Assembly (NCBI GenBank): GCA_964500225.1 | Contig: CAZCOA010000006.1 | Coordinates: 38,419-102,418 of the forward strand | Length of the DNA stretch: 64,000 nucleotides | Reading direction: 5' to 3' | From: JAAYDY01 sp964500225 | Lineage (GTDB): Bacteria; Planctomycetota; Phycisphaerae; FEN-1346; JAACEH01 | Shown here: piece by piece, positions 53,050-60,947 of the stretch | How positions within the stretch are numbered: position 1 is the first letter of the stretch | Layout: each line of letters opens with the position of its first letter | Position numbers and translations under genes: made by a program | Notes under the pieces: generated by a model | What the model saw: the letters and a program-made list of their open reading frames with translations, nothing else | The model's database searches: none | What the model was told of the DNA's origin: nothing

Positions 53050-53415
53050 CTACTTCGCGGCGGTCTCTTTCGCTTCGCCCTGGCGTCGCAGCTTGTTCAT
53101 CGCCTTGATCGCCATGAAAATCACGAACGCCACGATCAGGAAATCGATCACCGTGTTGATGAACATCCCGTAGCGCAGTACCACGGCCGGAACTTCCTTC
53201 CCCGCGGCATCGACCGACGCCGCTTTCAGCGTGATCGCCAGTTGCGAGAAGTCCATCTTGCCCAGGAGCATCCCGATGGGCGGCATCACCACGTCGTTGA
53301 CCAGCGACGTCACGATCTTGCCGAATGCGCCGCCAATGATGATGCCGACGGCCAGATCCACGGCGTTGCCCTTGACGGCAAACTCCTTGAATTCCTTCAT
53401 CAACCCCATCGTCAT
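53050..53415 (-). CDS. mscL: large-conductance mechanosensitive channel (121 aa)
   Basis: MscL is a pentameric inner-membrane channel that opens under osmotic downshock. The pore helix MKEFKEFAVKGNAVDLAVGIIIGGAFGKIVTSLVNDVVMPPIG is highly typical, and the second helix is INTVIDFLIVAFVIFMAIKAMNKL. The periplasmic loop is short and the C-terminus ends in a small charged bundle. AAAGGAGC precedes the ATG at 53415, which decides this start within a much longer open frame. It appears to be monocistronic. Confidence 0.96.
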   Translation of the reverse strand: MTMGLMKEFKEFAVKGNAVDLAVGIIIGGAFGKIVTSLVNDVVMPPIGMLLGKMDFSQLAITLKAASVDAAGKEVPAVVLRYGMFINTVIDFLIVAFVIFMAIKAMNKLRRQGEAKETAAK

Positions 53416-53721
53416 GCTCCTTTCACGAAGAACGTTTGCCCTGGCCGGTGCCTGGAAGTGTGTCCCGCAAGGCGGTGCCTGTCCGACAGCGTCAACACGC
53501 CCGGCGTCGCCGCTCTCTGAAAGTCGCTTCAGACATGCCGTCGGCGCGCGAAACGCCAACGTGTTCCGCACGGAAGCATACCACCATCCCGGTTTTGCAG
53601 ACAAGGGGAAAGGCGTGCAAGACTCGCGTGAGCGTGCCCGTTGTCGTTTCCGCGGTTCCTTGCCGCACCGCCGGCGGTTAGAATGGCAGCCGCACGCCGG
53701 CTGATGGAGCGACCTGTAACG
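53416..53721 (+). other. intergenic, weak promoter for the PQQ/TPR gene
   Basis: TTCCTT (53656-53661) and TAGAAT (53679-53684) are 17 bases apart and point to the large gene starting at 53722. Otherwise I see no gene or structure in this divergent region. Confidence 0.3.
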
Positions 53722-56700
53722 ATGCGATCCGGGCATCTGTCTTTCGCGGTTGTAGTGCTGTGTGCACTGACGGTCTGCGCCGCGGTCCTTGCCTCCGACA
53801 AACCTGCCGAGGTCGCCCTGGCCACGGTCAACAGCGACTTCGTCGCCGAGAACCAATGGGCCCTCGCGCGCCAGACCGCCGCCGGCGGCGACTACGAGGC
53901 GGCCACACACCTGTACCTCACCCTCGCCGAACGCTACGGCGGCCACGTGGTCGCCTGCGGCGAACGACTGTACCGTCCCCTGTGGCGGCAGGTGCTCGAC
54001 GACGTTGCCGCATGGCCTAAGCCCGCCGCCGACCTCTACCGCCGCGCGGCAGACCAGGACGCCGACGCCCGGTACGCCCGCGCCGCCGCCACGGGCGACC
54101 TGGCTGCCCTGGAGCAACTCGTCGAGGTGCGGCTGATGTCGCCCGCCGGGACCGCTGCCGCCGTCGCCCTGGCCGATCGGCTCCTCGAGGCCGGCGATTT
54201 CGCCCTCGCCTTCTACTACTACCATCTGGTCCTCGACCAGTGTCCCGACGCGCCGATGGCCCGCGAGCGACTCCTGACCAAGGCCTTTGTGGCCGCGACG
54301 CTCGCCGGGTTCGACGGGCAGGCCGTCCTGATCCGCGAGCAGCTTCAGGGCCGGACCGCGCCGCTGTTGGGGCAGGACACCGAGGCGGTCCTTCGCCGCA
54401 TGGCCGACCGAGCCCGACACGATGCGGCCGCCGACACCGCCGAACACCAAACCCTCCTGCCGACGTGCGAACCGGCCGCCGTGGCCTGGGTTCACCCCAT
54501 GACCACCCAGCCCATCCGCAGCCGCTATCCGCTGACCAGCACCGCTGCCCCCCTGGCCGCCTACCGCCGCGGTCAACTGGCCGTCACGTTTCAGACGAGT
54601 CTCTGGTTGCTCGATGCCGCCACCGCACGCACGCTCTGGCGCTACGACGCCGACGGCCGCACCGGCAACGCCCCGCCCGTTCACTATCTCTATGAACAAG
54701 CCCATCGGCCCGTGTTCGGCGACGACGCGATCCTGTCGCCGCTGTCGTGCGGCGGGCGGACCGTCGTCGGAGGACAACTCGGCGGCGTCGTCAATCTGGT
54801 CGCCCTGCGGCCCTCGGACGGCGCCCTGTTGTGGCAGTGGAATCCCTGGGGCGAACACCTCGGCTCCAGCCCGATGGCTGTGGACTCGATGCCCGCGACC
54901 GATACCCGACGCGTCTTCGTACCCCTGGCCACCATGACCGACCTGTTCGGCGAAGTCCATGTGGCCGCCGTGGACCGACTGTCCGGACGGCTCCTGTGGC
55001 AACGCGGTCTCGGCGCCCACAACAACCAACTGCCGCCAGGCCGCTGGTCGCTCCCCAGCATGCCCTTAAGCACCGGTCTCGCCCTGCACCATGGTTTGCT
55101 GGTCTCCTGCGGCGGAGGACTCGTCACGGTCCAGTCCGCCGTTTCCGGCACGATCCTCTGGCAACGCCAGGTGCCGCAACGCACCGATTTCAACACTCGG
55201 CCATCCGCCGTCCGACACATGCCCGGCATGGTCTTCAACGGCCAAGTCAACGGCCGTCGCCCGCCCGCCCTGGTCCGCGGCCGCTACGTCATAGCCGGCG
55301 ACGCCTCGACCGCCGAGGTCCTCGCCTGCGACCTGCTCAGCGGACGCCTCGTCTGGGCTCAGCCGGCCGACGATGCCGCCCAACTCCTCGCCGCCGACAA
55401 CGAACGCCTCTACACCTGGGGACGCACCCTCATGGCCCGCGACCTCCGATCCGGCAGCCCCCTGTGGCGGCTCGCGCTGCAGGAGCAGGAACTCATTGCC
55501 GCTACGCCGCTGGTGACGCCTACCGATGTGTACGTCGCCACCGACCGACAACTGCTCATCGTCCGACGCGACAACGGCGCGGTGCGACAGCGCATCGCCT
55601 GGCCTCCCGACCGCGGTCCCGGCGAACTCTTGCTCCTGCCCGAGGGGCTACTGGTCCTCGAACCGCAATGCGCCGTGCTGTACGAGCCGTGGCCGGCCAC
55701 GCGGTCGCGCCTGGAACACCTGGCCGCCGCCGATCCGGCCGATGCCGCACCGCTGATCGACCTTGGCCGCACCGCCATGCGACTCGACCGCCGCCGCGAA
55801 ACCCTCGACGCCCTCGCCCGCGCCCAACAGCGCCTCGGCAACGACACCGCCGCGTCGGTCGCCCTGTTCGCGCTCTACGATGAACTGCTGGCCAGCCTGG
55901 CCGACGACGCCCGCGCCGCCATGGCCGCCGACATCATCGACCGCATGGCCCGTTGCGCCGCCACGCCCGAGACCGTGGCGCGGCAGGCCCTGCTCGAGAG
56001 CGATTACTATGCCGCAACGAACCCGCACCGGGCCGCCGCCGCGCTGCATCGCGCGCTGGCCTGCGACGACGTCCGCCGCGCCGCCGCCGACGGCGACCAG
56101 GCCGGCATCGTGGCCGAACGCCGGATTCGCAAGCTGGCCGCCATTCACGGCAAGGAACTTCTCGCCCCCTTCGAGCGGCAGGCCGCCGAACTGCGGCAAC
56201 TGGCCGCGACCCAGCCCGACGCCCCGGCTGCCCTGCACGAGGCCGCCTTGCGGTTCGCCGCCACCGACGAGGCCCTCCGCACGCTCGAAGCCGAGGTGGC
56301 CGAGTACGAAAAGACCGGACGCACGCACCAGGCAATTGCACTCCTGGAACGCTTGATCAGGGCCGAGCCGTCAGGACCCGCCCATTGGCGCCGCCGGCTC
56401 GCGCTGGCGAATCTGTTGATACGAACGGACGAGCCCGACCGCGCGCGACTCCAGGCCGAGACCGTCCTGCGATGGGCGGACGCCGGCGCCTCCGACCCCG
56501 ACGCCGACCGTAGTGCCGGCCCCGATCCTGCCACTGTCGAAGCCGCCCGCGCCTTGCTCGCTCGGCTCGGCGCCCCCGTCGCCGATGTCCCGCGACCGGT
56601 CCGTCTCGGCCAGGGGCCCTTCGAGCCGGCCTGGCAATTCGATCTGCCCAAGAAGCACGACGCCGGGCCCATGCCCGTCGCCGACCGCCGTTGCGACAAC

Positions 56701-57870
56701 GCCCGCGCCACACAGCCCCTCTTCGCCGCCACCCGCTACGCCCTCGTCGCCCTCGACCGCGCCGACGGCAAGCTCCTCTGGCAACGCGACATCGACCTAA
56801 GCAGAAGCTCGCGAGTTGCCGTGCCCCTGTTGCTGCTCGACCGCGCCGTCGTCGTCGGCGCCGCCGACCGCGTCACGGCCCTCGATCCGGCCGACGGACG
56901 CCTGCTCTGGGAAACCGTGTTCCGCCAGCGGCCGCAGGTGTTCGAACCCTCGCTGCTGGTCGCCCTCTGGCACGGCAGCGAAGTCCACACCGTGCCGCGC
57001 ACCTTCCAGGTGACGCGGCTGGATCGCCTCGGCGGGATGATCCTCGTCGAGACGCCGCACACACAGCACCTCCTGGCGCCCGAAGACGGGTACATCACGG
57101 CGACGATCGACGTCCCCCGCAATAGCCGTGACATCGCGTTTCTGCCTATGGCCGGACCGCTGGCCGTCGGGACAGTCGGCGGCGTCAAGCACGAGATCCG
57201 CGCCTGGGACCTGGTTGCCGGCGTGCCGCTGAAAGGGCTCACGCAGAGACCGTCGGCCGAGCCGTGCGGTCCCGGCGGCGCGTGGCACGAGGTCCTGGCG
57301 GCCCTGCCCGGGCGCAAACTCGCGCTGGCCGATCTACGCGCCGGCACGATTCGCTGGGAATCTCCCGACAACGCGCCTCCCAACGGGCGGTTCTCCGCGT
57401 GTCGTCTGGGAAATGTGCTGCTCGTCGGCACATGGGATAGCCGCCTGCTCGCCCTGCGGGCCGCCGACGGCGCCGTCGCCTGGTCGCGCAACGTCTCCCT
57501 GCCCAAGGGCGATGCCTTCCGCGAGATCGTCGCCGTGGACGGTGACGCCCTGGTGCACGGCGAACAGTGGATCGCACGCGTCGGCGCCGACGGCAAAATC
57601 CGGTGGCAGCACACGTGCTCCGACGGCGACGCCATCGACCGCCTGTGCCCCGCCCGAGACCGGGTGCTTCTGATCGGCCGCCGCAAAGGACCCAAGGACG
57701 ACGTCGCGTTCCTCCAGACCATCGGACTGACCGACGGCAAAGCCGACGCCCGAACGGACCTCAGCGCCGACGAATCGCCCCACCGCATCACGGTCACGCC
57801 CGCCGCCGGCGGCCTCCTTGTCGTCGGGCCCCAGGCGGTCCGCTTCTACGTCGCCGGCCCGTCCAGGTAA
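53722..57870 (+). CDS. giant exported PQQ-like beta-propeller and TPR protein (1382 aa)
   Basis: A signal peptide (ends near AAVLASDK) indicates export. Residues about 45-240 and 650-880 are helical, TPR-like repeats (DYEAATHLYLTLAERYGG; AIALLERLIRAEPSG). Between and after them lie two sets of PQQ-enzyme-like propeller blades, seen as repeated tryptophan-bearing strands: TLWRYDADG, ALLWQWNPWG, RLLWQRGL, TILWQRQV, KLLWQRDI, RLLWETVF, TIRWESPD and AVAWSRNV. No dehydrogenase catalytic residues are evident, so it is probably a scaffold. Such proteins are frequent and uncharacterised in planctomycetes. GGAG lies 13 bases upstream of the ATG; an in-frame ATG at 53704 is an alternative. Confidence 0.82.
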   Translation: MRSGHLSFAVVVLCALTVCAAVLASDKPAEVALATVNSDFVAENQWALARQTAAGGDYEAATHLYLTLAERYGGHVVACGERLYRPLWRQVLDDVAAWPKPAADLYRRAADQDADARYARAAATGDLAALEQLVEVRLMSPAGTAAAVALADRLLEAGDFALAFYYYHLVLDQCPDAPMARERLLTKAFVAATLAGFDGQAVLIREQLQGRTAPLLGQDTEAVLRRMADRARHDAAADTAEHQTLLPTCEPAAVAWVHPMTTQPIRSRYPLTSTAAPLAAYRRGQLAVTFQTSLWLLDAATARTLWRYDADGRTGNAPPVHYLYEQAHRPVFGDDAILSPLSCGGRTVVGGQLGGVVNLVALRPSDGALLWQWNPWGEHLGSSPMAVDSMPATDTRRVFVPLATMTDLFGEVHVAAVDRLSGRLLWQRGLGAHNNQLPPGRWSLPSMPLSTGLALHHGLLVSCGGGLVTVQSAVSGTILWQRQVPQRTDFNTRPSAVRHMPGMVFNGQVNGRRPPALVRGRYVIAGDASTAEVLACDLLSGRLVWAQPADDAAQLLAADNERLYTWGRTLMARDLRSGSPLWRLALQEQELIAATPLVTPTDVYVATDRQLLIVRRDNGAVRQRIAWPPDRGPGELLLLPEGLLVLEPQCAVLYEPWPATRSRLEHLAAADPADAAPLIDLGRTAMRLDRRRETLDALARAQQRLGNDTAASVALFALYDELLASLADDARAAMAADIIDRMARCAATPETVARQALLESDYYAATNPHRAAAALHRALACDDVRRAAADGDQAGIVAERRIRKLAAIHGKELLAPFERQAAELRQLAATQPDAPAALHEAALRFAATDEALRTLEAEVAEYEKTGRTHQAIALLERLIRAEPSGPAHWRRRLALANLLIRTDEPDRARLQAETVLRWADAGASDPDADRSAGPDPATVEAARALLARLGAPVADVPRPVRLGQGPFEPAWQFDLPKKHDAGPMPVADRRCDNARATQPLFAATRYALVALDRADGKLLWQRDIDLSRSSRVAVPLLLLDRAVVVGAADRVTALDPADGRLLWETVFRQRPQVFEPSLLVALWHGSEVHTVPRTFQVTRLDRLGGMILVETPHTQHLLAPEDGYITATIDVPRNSRDIAFLPMAGPLAVGTVGGVKHEIRAWDLVAGVPLKGLTQRPSAEPCGPGGAWHEVLAALPGRKLALADLRAGTIRWESPDNAPPNGRFSACRLGNVLLVGTWDSRLLALRAADGAVAWSRNVSLPKGDAFREIVAVDGDALVHGEQWIARVGADGKIRWQHTCSDGDAIDRLCPARDRVLLIGRRKGPKDDVAFLQTIGLTDGKADARTDLSADESPHRITVTPAAGGLLVVGPQAVRFYVAGPSR

Positions 57871-57940
57871 TGTCGCGACGTCCTCATCGTCCGTGCCGGA
57901 TTCCATTCTCATCAGCGGCGTTGCCTGACGTCCGGCGGCG

Positions 57941-59623
57941 TCACTCGCCCGAGGCTTCCACGGCCCCGATGTCCGGGGCTTTGCCGTGGTGGGCCAGGTG
58001 GACGGCGGCCCCCTGGGGCCAGGACAGCTCGCGATCGACCGTCAGCGTGCCGGTGTCGTAGTCCACGGTCGTCACCGTCGCCGCCGGCTGGTCGCCAACC
58101 TGGACACGGTCGCCCGGAATGAGACCGAACCCGTCGCAGAAGTAGAGGGCGTCCTCGACAACGACGCGCGTGCCCTGGCCGGCGAAACGCGTCCGTGTCA
58201 GGGGCAACGCGGCATCGATGCACGGCGACCCGGGCCGCGGACGGAAGTCGCCGCCCGCCGGATCGACCAGTTGTGGGTCGGCCTCGAGGTTGCCGTCGAA
58301 CAACTGGCGGTGGCACATTGCGACCGATTCGGCTACGGCCTCGGCTAGCGTCATCCGCCGGCCTTCGGCTGCGCCGTCGGCCATCAGTTCGAAAACCTTC
58401 CCGTCCTCGGGGCCGCCGAACAGAAGGTTGCCCGTGAAGGGATTGGCCTGCTGCGTCGTGAAGTTCTTGTAGAACGGCATCGGTAGCCGCAGCGGCGCCG
58501 TGAAGGTATGGAACAGGTTGTTCTTGAAAACGTTGTTGCAGACCGGCACCAGACCGGTCGCGCTGCGATAGGTCAGCGGCACCTGACAATCGTAGAACGT
58601 GTTGTGGTAGATGCGGCTGTGCTGGGCCAGGTCGAGGCTGCCATACTCGTTCACGCCGGACTTCAGCCATAGGACGCCGTGGAAGTACGTGGGATGCGGC
58701 TTCGAGCGGACCGTGCGGTTGTGGGTGAAGAGGTTCCGCCTCACAATGGTCCGCGAGGCGTGGAACTGGATGAACGAGGCAGCCAAACCGGTCATTGAGT
58801 TGTCTTCGACGAGGGTGTGCTCGGCGCCGTGGAAGCTGAGGCACTTCCACTTGGGTTCGTGGAACGTGTTGCCGCGAACGATGTTGTGCGACGCGATGAA
58901 TTCCGGGTCGTGGCCCATGATGCAGACAGCCACGTGGCTGATCTCGTGAAACTCGTTGCCCTGGACCAAGTTGTAATGGCTATCACGCCAGAGGCTGATG
59001 TAGTCGGCCAACGCCGGCTCCGGATCGTCCGCCGTCCAGCCCGCAGGATACGGGATCGCCTCCAGAAATTTGCAGTCGGCGATCGTGTTAAAGCTGCCGC
59101 TGTTGACGTAGATGCCATGGTACATGCGGCACCGCTGGAAAGTACAACGGCGCACCGTGTTGTGATGGGCGTAGTCACCGATGTAGATCCAGCCCTCGGC
59201 GTCGCGGAACGTCAGTCCGTCAATTATCGTATAGTTGCAGCCGGCCCCAAGCTTCAGGGCGAATCGCTCTTCCCACCGGCCGCCGTCGGTCTCTCGGCTG
59301 GTCGTCACAACCACCTCTCCCTCCCCGTGGCGGCGGTAAACGATGGGGGCTTCGGCCGTGCCGCCTCGGGCCAGCCGGATGCGGCCGACGTAGACGCCGG
59401 GCAGGATGTTGACCGTGTCGCCGGCGTCGGCGACCGCCGCGGCCCGAGCGATGGTGGCGAAGGCGGTCTCAACCGACAGGCCCGCCGCCTCGTCGTTGCC
59501 GCGCGGTGAGACGTAGTAGGTTCGCCCTTCGGCGGCAAGGGCGGCAGACGGCGCGGCCAAGAGCAATGCGGCGACGGCCAGCGGCAGGAAGGCGAATCCG
59601 GCGGCGGTGGGGCGCAGCGTCAT
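57941..59623 (-). CDS. secreted right-handed parallel beta-helix protein (560 aa)
   Basis: Signal peptide (ends near AALAAEG), then RTYYVSPRGNDEAAGLSVETAFATIARAAAVADAGDTVNILPGVY, the standard opening of DUF1565/pectate-lyase-like beta-helix proteins. Coils run from about residue 100 to 400 (VRRCTFQRC, IADCKFLEA, VQGNEFHEISH, VRGNTFHEP, VRRNLFTHN, FKNNLFHTF). The C-terminal 100 residues (DPAGGDFRPRPGSPCIDAALPL) are the usual closing module with a small beta domain. Function is likely cell-surface glycan binding or cleavage. GGGAGA precedes the ATG at 59623. It is the same type as the 35.7-37.6 kb protein. Confidence 0.83.
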   Translation of the reverse strand: MTLRPTAAGFAFLPLAVAALLLAAPSAALAAEGRTYYVSPRGNDEAAGLSVETAFATIARAAAVADAGDTVNILPGVYVGRIRLARGGTAEAPIVYRRHGEGEVVVTTSRETDGGRWEERFALKLGAGCNYTIIDGLTFRDAEGWIYIGDYAHHNTVRRCTFQRCRMYHGIYVNSGSFNTIADCKFLEAIPYPAGWTADDPEPALADYISLWRDSHYNLVQGNEFHEISHVAVCIMGHDPEFIASHNIVRGNTFHEPKWKCLSFHGAEHTLVEDNSMTGLAASFIQFHASRTIVRRNLFTHNRTVRSKPHPTYFHGVLWLKSGVNEYGSLDLAQHSRIYHNTFYDCQVPLTYRSATGLVPVCNNVFKNNLFHTFTAPLRLPMPFYKNFTTQQANPFTGNLLFGGPEDGKVFELMADGAAEGRRMTLAEAVAESVAMCHRQLFDGNLEADPQLVDPAGGDFRPRPGSPCIDAALPLTRTRFAGQGTRVVVEDALYFCDGFGLIPGDRVQVGDQPAATVTTVDYDTGTLTVDRELSWPQGAAVHLAHHGKAPDIGAVEASGE

Positions 59624-59848
59624 GGGTTTTCTCCCAGTGTCAGTGGTGAACGGGGCGGGGCCAGGCATGGCCCGGGAGCGTCCACAGAGATGAACCCCGG
59701 CGACACGACCGGGTGTCGTGTGGACCGAACACTGCAAGCGCAATACATAGGGGGCGACCCAGCGACCGCCCCCTTGCGGACCTCAGACCCCACGCCGAGG
59801 GGCCACGGGACGATGCGTCCCGTCCCCACAGACACGGGGCAAGTCGAT

Positions 59849-60493
59849 TCACCGCGTCTTTCTGCGCCGCCCCAGAATCACCCCGATCAGGCCGAAACCC
59901 AGCAGGGCCATCGTGGCCGGTTCCGGAACACACCATGTGTCGATCGTAAGTTCATCGACCATGATATTGCCGCTGACGTTGACCACTTCCGAAGACGGAT
60001 TCGGTATCAGCTCGAGCTGATAGGTGCTGTGGAACCACTGGTCGGCGGGGGCCGGTTGCCCCGTGGGTTCCAGGGCCACGGTGGCGATTTCCAATGCCGT
60101 CGCGCCCCACAACGTCTCAACGACCAGGGGCGTCGCACCGAGCACCTGCGGCGACCACGTTAGCTGCACCCAGATATATTTGATCGGAAAAGGCTCCGGC
60201 CGGTTGGGGATCGTAGCGATGATCTGGCCCGACAGCGGCCACACGCCGATGCGGCCGCCCCATTCCTCCTGCCACGTCTGCCCCTGCCCGGGGTAAATGA
60301 CCGCGCCGGCCGACCCGTAGGGGTTATTCTCCTCATCCGCCCTCGGCATCGGGTCCGGATTCCAGAACTCCCACTTCGCGAAGGTGGTTCCTTCTTCGCT
60401 ACGCCACACCGGCGGATTGAGGTCGTCGGCCCACGCCGCCGGCGCAGAGGCCAGCAGTATCACAGCCACCAAGCCAGTCCAGACACGTTTCAT
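59849..60493 (-). CDS. PEP-CTERM sorting-domain protein (214 aa)
   Basis: Signal peptide (ends near APAAWADD) plus a C-terminal sorting signal: VPEPATMALLGFGLIGVIL followed by GRRRKTR, the hallmark of exosortase substrates. The central 165 residues form a secreted domain with many aromatic residues (KWEFWNPDP, WQEEWGG, IWVQLTW) that I do not recognise. It should be anchored by an exosortase (not in the window), typically into an extracellular polysaccharide matrix. Its leader holds a promoter and a strong terminator hairpin, suggesting attenuation. Confidence 0.9.
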   Translation of the reverse strand: MKRVWTGLVAVILLASAPAAWADDLNPPVWRSEEGTTFAKWEFWNPDPMPRADEENNPYGSAGAVIYPGQGQTWQEEWGGRIGVWPLSGQIIATIPNRPEPFPIKYIWVQLTWSPQVLGATPLVVETLWGATALEIATVALEPTGQPAPADQWFHSTYQLELIPNPSSEVVNVSGNIMVDELTIDTWCVPEPATMALLGFGLIGVILGRRRKTR

Positions 60494-60570
60494 CGTTGCG
60501 TTCCTCTCGAAGGTGGTTACAGCCGTCCAGGTGTCCCCGCAAGACGATTTTTAGACTACACTTAGTGCAC

Positions 60571-60611
60571 GAAAAAGGCGAACCCCAGAGCTTTCGCTCC
60601 CCCGGTTCGCC
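60571..60611 (-). terminator. intrinsic terminator inside the PEP-CTERM leader
   Basis: On the minus strand GGCGAACC (60604-60611) pairs with GGTTCGCC (60577-60584). An inner GAGC/GCTC stem is capped by GAAA, and five T follow (60572-60576). It lies between the leader promoter and the start codon, 80 bases before the ATG. Confidence 0.68.
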
Positions 60612-60676
60612 GACGATATGCACGCGTACTCCACGCGCATCAAGACCCGAAGCCGGGCCCCGACGCCCCTTACACT
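60571..60676 (-). promoter_or_regulatory. candidate attenuator/riboswitch leader or small RNA
   Basis: About 105 bases run from the predicted start site (near 60676) to the terminator. They hold a CCCG/CGGG hairpin with loop GCTT, a hairpin ATGCGCGT/GCGTGCAT (60618-60640, two wobble pairs), then the terminator. The segment may be a premature-termination switch for the PEP-CTERM gene, or an independent small RNA with the gene served by another promoter. It resembles no class I recall. Confidence 0.42.
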
Positions 60677-60682
60677 GAGGTC

Positions 60683-60710
60683 AGTATAGCACAAAATATC
60701 GTGGAGTCAA
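60683..60710 (-). promoter_or_regulatory. strong promoter upstream of the PEP-CTERM leader
   Basis: On the minus strand TTGACT (60705-60710) and TATACT (60683-60688) are 16 bases apart, each one base from consensus, in an AT-rich patch. Confidence 0.6.
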
Positions 60711-60947
60711 CCTGAACAGCTTCTTTTTCAGGCTCATCCAACATTTTCGGGAAACCCCTCCGCGACCCCGCCTAAAGAGGGCGAGTCGCCCCCCTCCGCC
60801 TACTTGCAGGCAAAGGCCCCCAAGCCGGCCGGGGGCGGTGAGGGTCGAACGGAGGAAAACCCTCCGAATTCGCAAAGTTTTCTCCGCCCGACCCCCTCGC
60901 CCGGCCCTGCGGGCCGCCCTCTACCCTCAAGCGAGACCCGTTACAAC
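60711..60947. repeat. intergenic nested inverted repeats downstream of the heparinase-like gene
   Basis: No gene is seen. GGCCGGG (60827-60833) pairs with CCCGGCC (60900-60906), enclosing imperfectly paired GGTGAGGGTCG/CGACCCCCTCGCC and a central hairpin CGGAGG/CCTCCG (60850-60855/60861-60866). A separate CGGCCC/GGGCCG hairpin (60902-60907/60911-60916) overlaps, and CCTGAA/TTCAGG lies at 60711-60732. They probably serve as a terminator for the heparinase-like gene or as an extragenic palindrome. Confidence 0.42.
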
